Source: Clostridium sp. UBA3947
GTDB taxonomy: Bacteria; Bacillota; Clostridia; Clostridiales; Clostridiaceae
DNA length: 5,718 nt
NCBI GenBank assembly: GCA_002385545.1
Contig: DGDR01000209.1
Span: 1-5,718 of the forward strand
Direction: 5' to 3'
Shown: in pieces, positions 1 through 5,697 of the stretch
How the letters are laid out: each line of letters opens with the position of its first letter
How positions within the stretch are numbered: the stretch's first letter is position 1
Made by a program: the position numbers and the translations under genes
The notes under the pieces: generated by a model
The model's database searches: none
What the model saw: only the letters and a program-made list of their open reading frames with translations
Told to the model about the DNA's origin: nothing

Positions 1-58
1 CCGTTTTACGGGTGGTCATGACTTAAATATAAAATTCTAGTCTCTAACTTCTAGCAAA

Positions 59-958
59 TTAAACCCCTTCTAAATTAAAATCTGGTATAAAAACCTTAGA
101 AGCAGTACCTTCCTCTTGAATAAAGCCATTTTTTACGCCTAGTTCCAAGGCATAGTCAATTAGGGCATCATAGTGGGCAGGTAAAAGGGGCCTGTTGATT
201 TCTGGATAGTCACAGCTCTTAAAATTAGGGGTATATTGATTCATTATGCTAATATAAACCCTGTGTCCAAAGGTTGAGTAAATGTAATCTATTATTTTTT
301 TTGAATCGAAAAGTAGGCCTGGTAGCATCATATGTCTGATTATAACTCCTTTTTTTATAATGCCATTTTCATCAAAGACAGGATCGCCTACTTGCTCTAG
401 CATTTCTTTAATAGCTGCTGAAGCGTATGTGAAGTAATCAGGGGCATTAGAATACTTTGATGAATACTTGCTGTTAAAGTATTTTAAATCTGGCAAATAA
501 ACATCAATGAATCCCTTTAATAGTCTAATAGTTTCAACATTTTCGTACCCACTACAATTATAAAGAATTGGAATAGTCAAGCCTCTATCCTTAGCAAGCT
601 TTATGGCTTCAATGATTTGTGGTACATAGTGGGTAGGGGTTACAAGATTTATATTTAAAGCCTTTTTTTCTTGCAGCTCTACAAATATTTCGGCTAACCT
701 ATCTATAGAGATTTCCTTTCCTATGTTGCATTGGCTTATCTCGCTGTTTTGGCAAAAGACACATTTAAGAGTGCAGTTAGAAAAAAATACGGTACCAGAG
801 CCTGCACTACCTGAAATACAGGGCTCCTCCCAGTGATGAAGAGCGGCTCTTGCTAACTTCACCTTATCACCAGCCTTGCAAAAGCCAAGCTGTCCCTTTA
901 ATCTATTTACACCGCATCTTCGCGGACATAAATTACAATTTTCTAATAGTTTTATCAT
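59..958 (-). CDS. PflX-type (COG1313) radical-SAM Fe-S protein
   Basis: Cytosolic radical-SAM protein of 299 residues, expected to bind a 4Fe-4S cluster and cleave S-adenosylmethionine. The cluster motif CxxxCxxC is at C62, C66 and C69, followed by QN. An N-terminal four-cysteine block (C8, C11, C15, C27, in the setting CNLCPRRCGVNR) precedes it, as does an EEP..SG..GSG.VFFSNC stretch typical of the COG1313 PflX-like group. Later family-like stretches are YNCSGYE, DVYLPDLKY, RHMMLPG and MNQYTP. The family resembles pyruvate formate-lyase activating enzymes, but its substrate is unknown, and no glycyl-radical enzyme is encoded here, so calling it a PFL activase would be unsupported. The ATG start has an AGGGTGA ribosome binding site about 6 bases upstream. 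It lies 43 bases downstream of the ykvI-like gene on the same strand and has its own likely promoter in that gap. Length and motifs look intact. The family call is firm; the function is open. Confidence 0.93.
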   Translation of the reverse strand: MIKLLENCNLCPRRCGVNRLKGQLGFCKAGDKVKLARAALHHWEEPCISGSAGSGTVFFSNCTLKCVFCQNSEISQCNIGKEISIDRLAEIFVELQEKKALNINLVTPTHYVPQIIEAIKLAKDRGLTIPILYNCSGYENVETIRLLKGFIDVYLPDLKYFNSKYSSKYSNAPDYFTYASAAIKEMLEQVGDPVFDENGIIKKGVIIRHMMLPGLLFDSKKIIDYIYSTFGHRVYISIMNQYTPNFKSCDYPEINRPLLPAHYDALIDYALELGVKNGFIQEEGTASKVFIPDFNLEGV

Positions 959-959
959 A

Positions 960-994
960 ATTAATCACCCTAACCTATTATACAGGTGATTAAT
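960..994 (-). repeat. 10-bp perfect inverted repeat over promoter and RBS
   Basis: ATTAATCACC and GGTGATTAAT are exact reverse complements at 960-969 and 985-994, with 15 bases between them. The repeat surrounds the -10 box of the promoter at 977-1005, and its downstream arm contains the ribosome binding site of the PflX-type gene, ending one base before the ATG. It could be a repressor operator. In read-through RNA from ykvI it could be a stem that hides the ribosome binding site. A transcript starting from the local promoter would lack the upstream arm, so the stem could form only in read-through RNA. Confidence 0.6.
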
Positions 995-1005
995 CCTATT
1001 ATCAA
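977..1005 (-). promoter_or_regulatory. Sigma-A promoter for the PflX-type gene
   Basis: Read on the minus strand, TTGATA (1005-1000) and TATAAT (982-977) are separated by 17 bases. This is a 5/6 -35 box with a perfect -10 box at ideal spacing. The -35 box overlaps the TGA stop of the upstream ykvI-like gene (1004-1002). Transcription would begin near 970, giving a leader of only about 12 bases before the ATG at 958. The call rests on sequence match and position only. Confidence 0.7.
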
Positions 1006-2120
1006 TTCTCATACACCTTGTTATTAATATAAAAGCTAGCACATTGAACTATAAAAACTGAACTTATTACTCCAAAGACTGGATAGAGTACCTTTATTAA
1101 ATTAGAAAAGCCTATTTGTGATATAGGTAATGCTATTAGCAATATCAAGGCTACAGATTTCTTGTATGTTATATAATTTAATAACCTATTAATCAATGAA
1201 TTTTTAAGATTTCCTCCTTGGTTACGATTCTTATCTGAAAGGCTTTGAAGCATTTTAGCCACACTGTATACGTCTGATACAACAGTGGAAAACATCTCAA
1301 GCCAAATTATAAAAAGGAGCATTATTTGCAGAAAGCTACCAAATCGGTGGGCTATGTATAATAATGGTATTTCATATTTGTATATGTAGGGGACATTTAA
1401 CATAAGCAGTAGGTTTATGGCCCCGCATATTAAGGTTAAGGTCATAGCTCCAATAGATACGCCCCATATTAAGGTCTTATTGTGTTTTATCTCTTTGGAC
1501 AAGGGCACTAGCACCCCTGAACAGCTTAGTAAATTAAAGCCTGCATATAAAATAGTGGATAAAAACCAGTGCTGTTTTGAATAGGGTATGGATTTAATAT
1601 GGTCAAAGGTCATAAGATCTTTGGAAAACACTAAATACAGTACAAAAATGCTAGTAATTACGAATATTAAGCTTGGTACGATAATAGAGTTTACTTCTAT
1701 TAGACCATCGGTGTCCCTCATTAAAATAATAAAGGCTAAGGAGGCCATTAAGACTATGCCAACCCATTTAGTAATACCAAAATACTGATTTAGCAAGGCT
1801 CCACTACCAGCTAAGATAATTGCAGCGCCGCTTAAGAGAAAGAAGCTAGTAAATAGGTCTGTTAATCGACCTAGAAAGCCTGGACTGATAAGATTAATTA
1901 GCTCATTGTAGGATTCGAGCTTGTATTTCGTTGATATTTCTATAAACATTTTACTTACAGCTATGTATATAATTCCACAGAGAATGATTCCTACAAAACT
2001 CATGTAACCATAGGCGGTGAAGAATTGAGTTATTTCTTTGCCAGACGCTAGGCCAGCGCCTACAATAGTACCGATAAATACTGCCGCTACTTGAAATACT
2101 GCAGATAGACTTTTTTTCAA
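1002..2120 (-). CDS. ykvI: YkvI-family membrane protein (putative transporter)
   Basis: Integral inner-membrane protein of 372 residues with about ten hydrophobic segments (roughly 7-27, 41-60, 86-108, 116-134, 145-165, 186-208, 220-242, 255-278, 323-340, 345-365). The first helix carries VFIGTIVGAGLASGKE (residues 14-29). Such a glycine-rich, broken helix is characteristic of the YkvI family (COG3949) and resembles the substrate-binding helix of LeuT/APC-fold carriers. Transport is inferred from the fold; no substrate is established. The start is TTG at 2120. An AAGGAGG box lies 7 bases upstream, and the next in-frame ATG (residue 41) would remove the first helix, so TTG is preferred. It is divergent from the lipoprotein gene and is followed after 43 bases by the PflX-type radical-SAM gene. 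The length looks complete. The symbol follows the Bacillus subtilis family name and does not imply proven orthology. Confidence 0.9.
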   Translation of the reverse strand: MKKSLSAVFQVAAVFIGTIVGAGLASGKEITQFFTAYGYMSFVGIILCGIIYIAVSKMFIEISTKYKLESYNELINLISPGFLGRLTDLFTSFFLLSGAAIILAGSGALLNQYFGITKWVGIVLMASLAFIILMRDTDGLIEVNSIIVPSLIFVITSIFVLYLVFSKDLMTFDHIKSIPYSKQHWFLSTILYAGFNLLSCSGVLVPLSKEIKHNKTLIWGVSIGAMTLTLICGAINLLLMLNVPYIYKYEIPLLYIAHRFGSFLQIMLLFIIWLEMFSTVVSDVYSVAKMLQSLSDKNRNQGGNLKNSLINRLLNYITYKKSVALILLIALPISQIGFSNLIKVLYPVFGVISSVFIVQCASFYINNKVYEN

Positions 2121-2127
2121 TCCTAAT

Positions 2128-2134
2128 CCTCCTT
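2128..2134 (-). promoter_or_regulatory. RBS that fixes the TTG start of ykvI
   Basis: Minus-strand AAGGAGG is a perfect Shine-Dalgarno core, 7 bases before the TTG at 2120. No usable ATG lies nearby, so this site decides the start. Confidence 0.85.
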
Positions 2135-2180
2135 GAAAATACTCCTGTACTAAATATATTAGCCAGTTAGTAAATTAATT

Positions 2181-2207
2181 AGATAAAAATATAAATTATT
2201 TTTATCT
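2181..2207. repeat. 11-bp perfect inverted repeat in divergent region
   Basis: AGATAAAAATA (2181-2191) and TATTTTTATCT (2197-2207) are exact reverse complements around the 5-base centre TAAAT. The repeat overlaps the spacer and -10 box of the likely ykvI promoter, as a repressor operator would. On the plus strand it is followed by TTTTGTG, so a weak terminator-like hairpin is also conceivable. No gene ends just upstream on the plus strand, which makes the operator reading more natural. The stem has only two G/C pairs-worth of specificity, so chance in AT-rich DNA cannot be excluded. Confidence 0.5.
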
Positions 2208-2215
2208 TTTGTGAA
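2188..2215 (-). promoter_or_regulatory. Candidate sigma-A promoter for ykvI
   Basis: Minus-strand TTCACA (2215-2210) and TATATT (2193-2188) each match the sigma-A consensus at 5 of 6 positions and are 16 bases apart. Transcription would begin near 2181, giving a leader of about 60 bases. The region is very AT-rich, which raises the chance of a random match. The spacer and -10 box fall inside the inverted repeat at 2181-2207. Confidence 0.5.
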
Positions 2216-2251
2216 AAAATAAAAATAGCCGTAATTATACAATCTAAGGAA

Positions 2252-2273
2252 AGGTAGGTGAAAAGCCTGTCCT
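2252..2273 (+). other. Small imperfect stem-loop in the lipoprotein-gene leader
   Basis: AGGTAGG (2252-2258) can pair with CCTG and CCT at 2266-2273, with one bulged base and one G-T pair, around a TGAAAAG loop. It lies 9 bases before the ribosome binding site of the lipoprotein gene. It is short and imperfect and matches no riboswitch that I recognise. I could not find a convincing plus-strand promoter in 2121-2296; TTGTGA at 2209-2214 is a possible -35 box but has no good -10 partner. Confidence 0.2.
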
Positions 2274-2281
2274 ATATATAG

Positions 2282-2290
2282 AGGGGAGGT
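2282..2290 (+). promoter_or_regulatory. RBS that fixes the TTG start of the lipoprotein gene
   Basis: AGGGGAGGT contains GGAGG 7 bases before the TTG at 2297. Using this TTG gives the positively charged N-terminus (KR) of a proper lipoprotein signal. The next in-frame ATG falls inside the signal core. Confidence 0.8.
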
Positions 2291-2296
2291 ATCAGC

Positions 2297-3412
2297 TTGA
2301 AACGGATTTTAACACTTGTAATAGCTGCAATTATTATGGTCAATTTCACTGGCTGTAAAGGACAAAGCAGTAATGAAGCGGCGGAAAAAAATAGGGAAAG
2401 CTTCGATATAAATATTGCTACTAATATATTAAATGCTTACATGGGCTATTTGAAAAATGAAGATATTGAACGAGGTAAGGAGCTCTATTCAAAGGAGCTT
2501 ATTGAAAAGGGGGTAGAACCTTATCCTACGAATTTAAAAATAATTGGATATAAGATTGATGAAGTCAATGAAGTAGGAAGAAGTGGAATATTTAAAGTAA
2601 AGATAGTAAGAGGAGCACCAGATAAGGTTATTTCTATATTAGACAACTATCATATTAAAATTGAACTTGTGGACAATGAATATAGGATAACAGAAATAAG
2701 TACAGAGCCTGAAAAAGAGGTGTTTTTAGAAGGAGAGGGTATAAGGCTAAAGGACAAAAATAGTGTATCAAGTAATTTAGTAGTAGATATGGCTGGCATA
2801 CCATTTTATGCTTATCCTAAAAACGACGCCGCTATGATAAACAAAGCTCCAGTACCTAAAAAAAGCTTTGGAATGATTATATTGGGCTATGACGGAGAAA
2901 AAATAGCCATTACCACTAAGGATGAAAATAACACCTATATAGCAATTGTCAAAATAGACGAAACTGGTACCGCTCAAAGTAGTAATGGTGGCTCCACTGG
3001 TGGTAGCGGATCTAGTGAGAGTGGTGGCGGAGGTGGAGGAAAGGCAGGAGGCTCCAATACTATAATAAAAGAATCTCCTATGGGAAAAGAGATCGCCTCC
3101 CTAGATATTTTGCAAAAAGCAACCATTGAGAATCTAGCTTTTTCTTTAGAAGAGAAGGTTATCATGGCCCAATTTAAAATAGATGGAAAGAATACCACTA
3201 TGAGGGTTTATGACGTAGAAAGTGGAGACATAGTAGATTTTAAGTTTGAGGAAAAGTTTCCACCAGATAAGGTGGATGTTATATTCTCCTCCTTTGACAA
3301 GGAAGTCCTAAATTTTGAGGTTAGGGAAAAGGAGGGCTCAGACAAGGATGCATCAGAACTGTCAGGAAAATGGCAGTTAGATTTAAAGAAATTCCAGGTA
3401 AGAAAATTGTAA
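2297..3412 (+). CDS. Lipoprotein of unknown function with Gly/Ser linker
   Basis: I do not recognise this 371-residue protein as a named family. Residues 1-20 are a lipoprotein signal: KR, a hydrophobic core, then FTGC with C20 as the likely lipidated cysteine, so the mature protein should be anchored outside the cytoplasmic membrane. Residues about 38-120 form a helix-then-strand region that loosely resembles NTF2-like or DUF4878-type domains of other lipoproteins; this is a guess from pattern. Residues about 125-225 look mostly beta. Residues 228-254 are a low-complexity Gly/Ser linker with six consecutive glycines (243-248). The C-terminal part (255-371) is beta-rich and ends in WQLDL. Segments such as LAFSLEEKVIMAQF, VIFSSFDKEVLNFEV and IILGYDGEKIAITT resemble single beta-propeller blades of the TolB/PD40 kind, but too few for a full propeller. 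The gene starts with TTG. It diverges from ykvI and lies 99 bases before the yhcC-like gene. No catalytic residues are evident. Confidence 0.85.
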   Translation: MKRILTLVIAAIIMVNFTGCKGQSSNEAAEKNRESFDINIATNILNAYMGYLKNEDIERGKELYSKELIEKGVEPYPTNLKIIGYKIDEVNEVGRSGIFKVKIVRGAPDKVISILDNYHIKIELVDNEYRITEISTEPEKEVFLEGEGIRLKDKNSVSSNLVVDMAGIPFYAYPKNDAAMINKAPVPKKSFGMIILGYDGEKIAITTKDENNTYIAIVKIDETGTAQSSNGGSTGGSGSSESGGGGGGKAGGSNTIIKESPMGKEIASLDILQKATIENLAFSLEEKVIMAQFKIDGKNTTMRVYDVESGDIVDFKFEEKFPPDKVDVIFSSFDKEVLNFEVREKEGSDKDASELSGKWQLDLKKFQVRKL

Positions 3413-3434
3413 TCTCCCTTAACTGTGATAAAAT
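3407..3434 (+). promoter_or_regulatory. Candidate extended -10 promoter before yhcC-like gene
   Basis: TTGTAA (3407-3412) and TAAAAT (3429-3434) are 16 bases apart, and the -10 box is preceded by TGA, giving an extended TGnTAAAAT. The -35 box overlaps the last codons and stop of the lipoprotein gene. Transcription starting near 3441 would place the stem-loop at 3446-3482 at the very 5' end of the message. Moderate support only; the -35 box matches 4 of 6 positions. Confidence 0.4.
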
Positions 3435-3445
3435 ATATGAAGGAT

Positions 3446-3482
3446 GGGTTAAGTTTAGCCTGGAGTTTAAAAAACTTAGCCC
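3446..3482 (+). terminator. Stem-loop between lipoprotein and yhcC-like genes
   Basis: GGGTTAAGTTT (3446-3456) pairs with AAACTTAGCCC (3472-3482): an 11-bp stem with one G-U pair, around a 15-base loop. It lies 33 bases after the lipoprotein stop, where a terminator would be expected, but the following TCATTATATTC is only moderately T-rich and has no clean T run. It may be a weak terminator, a read-through control, or a 5' stabilising hairpin for the next message. Confidence 0.4.
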
Positions 3483-3511
3483 TCATTATATTCAAGAAAG
3501 GAATCTGCTAA

Positions 3512-4441
3512 ATGAAATACTGGGGAGATAAGCCATATAACAGCTTAAACCACTTTTTAAGAAATAAATTTGGGGAGAAGGTGTTTAAGGTTTCCTTAGA
3601 CGCCGGTTTTTCATGTCCTAACAGAGATGGTACCATTAGTTCTGGTGGATGTATTTTTTGCAGTGAACGAGGTTCTGGAGACTTTGCAGGCTGCAGGGAC
3701 TTTTCTATAACCAGGCAGTTTGAAGATATTAAGGCAATGATGAGTAAGAAATGGCAGTCTAAAAAGTATATTGCCTACTTTCAGGCCTATACTAATACCT
3801 ACGGATCTGTAGAACTATTAAGAAGGAAATATGAGGAGGCAATAACACAAGAAGGAGTGGTGACTCTTGCCATAGCAACACGACCAGATTGTCTATCACC
3901 TGAAATAATAGATTTACTAAAGGAATTAAATGAAAGAGTATATGTATGGATAGAATTAGGTCTTCAAACAGCTAATGACAAGGTTGCTAAAATAATAAAT
4001 AGAGGCTATAAGCTAGAGGTTTTTGAAAGAGCCCTTTCGGATTTAAGACAGGCTGGCCTAGAGGTAGTTGTCCATACTATTTTCGGCTTGCCAGAAGAAA
4101 ATAGAGAGGATATGCTGAACACTATTAAATATCTATCAAATAAGGATATACAAGGTATAAAGATTCATCTGCTCCATCTTATGGAGAATACACCCTTAAA
4201 AAAGCTTTATGAATTAGGAAGCTTAACCTTTATGACTATGGATGAATATGTGGATACCGTCTGTGAAGCAATAAAGCTCCTTAGAGAGGATATAGTAATA
4301 CATAGACTAACAGGGGATGCGCCAAGAGATTTATTAATTGGACCGATGTGGAGCCTAAAGAAGTGGGAGGTCCTTAATGCCATTGATAAAAAGCTGATAG
4401 AAAATCAATGGTATCAGGGTTTGGATTTTTGTACAAAATAG
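3512..4441 (+). CDS. yhcC: TIGR01212-family radical-SAM protein (YhcC/YtqA type)
   Basis: Cytosolic radical-SAM protein of 309 residues in the COG1242 group, known as YhcC in Escherichia coli and YtqA in Bacillus subtilis. The start MKYWGDKPYNSLN and the cluster motif CPNRDGT...GGCIFC are family signatures, with C35, C47 and C50 as likely cluster ligands. The spacing is C-x11-C-x2-C rather than the common CxxxCxxC, which is normal for this family. Further signatures are LGLQT (with the following NDKVAKIINRGY), HTIFGLPEE, IKIHLLHLM, HRLTGDAPRDLL and the WSLKKWEVL tail ending in YQG. The reaction is not established to my knowledge; the fold is shared with Elp3-like radical-SAM proteins, and a role in RNA modification has been guessed from that relationship only. 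The ATG has an AAAGGA site 9 bases upstream. Length and motifs are intact. Phenylalanine codons are 12 TTT to 1 TTC, a background-expression pattern unlike the next gene. Confidence 0.93.
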   Translation: MKYWGDKPYNSLNHFLRNKFGEKVFKVSLDAGFSCPNRDGTISSGGCIFCSERGSGDFAGCRDFSITRQFEDIKAMMSKKWQSKKYIAYFQAYTNTYGSVELLRRKYEEAITQEGVVTLAIATRPDCLSPEIIDLLKELNERVYVWIELGLQTANDKVAKIINRGYKLEVFERALSDLRQAGLEVVVHTIFGLPEENREDMLNTIKYLSNKDIQGIKIHLLHLMENTPLKKLYELGSLTFMTMDEYVDTVCEAIKLLREDIVIHRLTGDAPRDLLIGPMWSLKKWEVLNAIDKKLIENQWYQGLDFCTK

Positions 4442-4538
4442 CAATTTTATATTTGGATATTTTGCTGATAGATTATTTTTACGTAAAGGTTTAAAATAGT
4501 TATTGTAGTTGAAAAAATATTCCTGGGGGGAAAAGAGA
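4442..4538 (+). promoter_or_regulatory. Leader region of the ABC ATPase gene
   Basis: This 97-base AT-rich gap should hold the promoter of the ATPase gene. The best pair I can find is TTTACG (4478-4483) and TATTGT (4501-4506), 17 bases apart, each only 4 of 6. TAAAAT at 4492-4497 is a better -10 box but has no good -35 partner. TTTACGTAAA at 4478-4487 is a perfect 10-bp palindrome. I see no clear terminator for the yhcC-like gene and no recognisable CcpA (cre) site. Confidence 0.3.
4525..4535 (+). promoter_or_regulatory. RBS that fixes the ATG start of the ABC ATPase
   Basis: A purine-rich GGGGGGAAAAG stretch precedes the ATG at 4539, with the G run ending 8 bases before it. An in-frame TTG at 4509 would add ten residues (KKYSWGEKR) that are translated from this very site and are not part of the family, so the ATG is preferred. 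Confidence 0.75.
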
Positions 4539-5636
4539 ATGGCAAGTTTATCATTAAGACACATTTACAAAATTTATCCTGGCAATGTTACTGCTGTAAA
4601 GGACTTCAATCTTGAAATTGAAGACAAAGAGTTCATAGTTTTCGTAGGACCATCCGGTTGCGGTAAGTCCACTACATTAAGAATGATTGCTGGTTTGGAA
4701 GACATATCTCAGGGTGAGCTTTACATAGGCGACAAGCTTGTAAACGACGTAGCTCCAAAGGATAGAGATATCGCAATGGTTTTCCAGAACTACGCACTTT
4801 ATCCACACATGAGCGTATATGAAAACATGGCTTTTGGATTAAAGCTTAGAAAGATGCCAAAGGATGAAATAGATAGAAAAGTTAAAGAAGCAGCTAGAAT
4901 ACTTGATATAGAACACTTATTAGACAGAAAACCAAAGGCTCTTTCCGGTGGACAGAGACAAAGAGTTGCTTTAGGAAGAGCTATAGTTAGAGAGCCAAAG
5001 GTATTCTTAATGGATGAGCCTTTATCCAACCTTGATGCTAAGTTAAGAGTTCAAATGAGAACTGAAATTTCAAAGCTTCATAAGAGATTACAAACTACAT
5101 TTATCTATGTAACACACGACCAGACAGAAGCTATGACAATGGGTTCAAGAATCGTTGTTATGAAGGACGGTTTAATCCAGCAGGTTGATACTCCACAATA
5201 TATCTACGATCATCCATCAAACATATTCGTTGCAGGCTTCATCGGAAGTCCACAGATGAACTTCGTAGATGCTAAGCTTGTAGAAAACAACGGAAATGTA
5301 GCAGTTGTATTTGGAGAGGATAGCATAGTTCTTCCAGAAGAAAAAGCTCTTGTATTAAGAGATAAGGGCTACATCGGAAAAGATATAATAATGGGTATCA
5401 GACCAGAAAATATAGATGAAGCTGTAGGAAATGAACCTGCAGTAGTTGAAGCAACAGTTGAAGTAACTGAATTAATGGGTGCTGAAACTTACATTTATCT
5501 TGCAAAGGGTAAGGCAAACCTAGTTGCAAGAGTAAATGGAACTTCAAAGTGCAGAGCTGGCGACAAGTTAAGAGTTGCCCTTGATACAAACAAGATTCAT
5601 ATCTTCGATAAAGAAACTGAAGTCACAATCATCTAA
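4539..5636 (+). CDS. ABC sugar-transport ATP-binding protein (MsmX/UgpC/MalK type)
   Basis: A 365-residue cytoplasmic ATPase that powers import through a membrane permease pair. Numbering from the ATG, it has the aromatic A-loop Y13, Walker A GPSGCGKST (37-45), Q-loop Q83 in VFQNYALYPHM, signature LSGGQ (135-139), Walker B VFLMDE (155-160), D-loop SNLD (163-166) and switch H193. After about residue 235 comes the C-terminal OB/TOBE regulatory region of the carbohydrate group, with GFIGSPQMNF and GIRPEN. The length is typical of the family and all catalytic residues are present. No permease or binding-protein gene lies beside it in the window. In Bacillus the related MsmX is a shared ATPase serving several sugar importers, so the same role is a fair inference here; a dedicated glycerol-phosphate or maltose role cannot be told from sequence. 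Phenylalanine codons are 9 TTC to 3 TTT, unlike its neighbour, suggesting strong expression. A terminator follows within 25 bases. Confidence 0.95.
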   Translation: MASLSLRHIYKIYPGNVTAVKDFNLEIEDKEFIVFVGPSGCGKSTTLRMIAGLEDISQGELYIGDKLVNDVAPKDRDIAMVFQNYALYPHMSVYENMAFGLKLRKMPKDEIDRKVKEAARILDIEHLLDRKPKALSGGQRQRVALGRAIVREPKVFLMDEPLSNLDAKLRVQMRTEISKLHKRLQTTFIYVTHDQTEAMTMGSRIVVMKDGLIQQVDTPQYIYDHPSNIFVAGFIGSPQMNFVDAKLVENNGNVAVVFGEDSIVLPEEKALVLRDKGYIGKDIIMGIRPENIDEAVGNEPAVVEATVEVTELMGAETYIYLAKGKANLVARVNGTSKCRAGDKLRVALDTNKIHIFDKETEVTII

Positions 5637-5658
5637 TTTAATTAATAAGTATATTAAC

Positions 5659-5697
5659 AACTCCATGAGTACATTAAGTATTCATGGAGTTTTGTTG
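5659..5697 (+). terminator. Rho-independent terminator of the ABC ATPase gene
   Basis: AACTCCATGAGTAC (5659-5672) pairs with GTATTCATGGAGTT (5678-5691), a 14-bp stem with one G-U pair around the ATTAA loop, followed by TTGTTG on a T-rich tail. It sits 22 bases after the TAA stop. It would end the ATPase transcript and separates it from whatever follows the window. Confidence 0.88.

Noticed and set aside
1..58. Possible end of a gene entering from the left, such as a short plus-strand reading frame ending at 38-40
   Set aside because: Only about a dozen codons are visible and no frame gives a recognisable protein tail. The stretch also shows no clear terminator for the PflX-type gene; a CTAG/CTAG pairing is too short.
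59..958. Annotation as pyruvate formate-lyase activating enzyme
   Set aside because: The N-terminal cysteine block and the VFFSNC context point to the COG1313 PflX-like group, and no formate-lyase gene is present.
2221..2296. Riboswitch in the leader of the lipoprotein gene
   Set aside because: Only one short imperfect hairpin is visible, and none of the conserved cores that I know (such as the c-di-GMP or SAM types) can be recognised.
2974..3198. Minus-strand reading frame with a run of prolines
   Set aside because: It is the complement of the Gly/Ser linker of the lipoprotein gene, with no start signal and no family resemblance.
4509..4538. In-frame TTG at 4509 as the start of the ABC ATPase
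   Set aside because: It has no good ribosome binding site, its extra residues overlap the G-rich site of the ATG at 4539, and family members start with the MASLSLRHIYK-like sequence.
4799..5029. Minus-strand reading frame inside the ABC ATPase
   Set aside because: It is a shadow of a firmly identified gene on the other strand.
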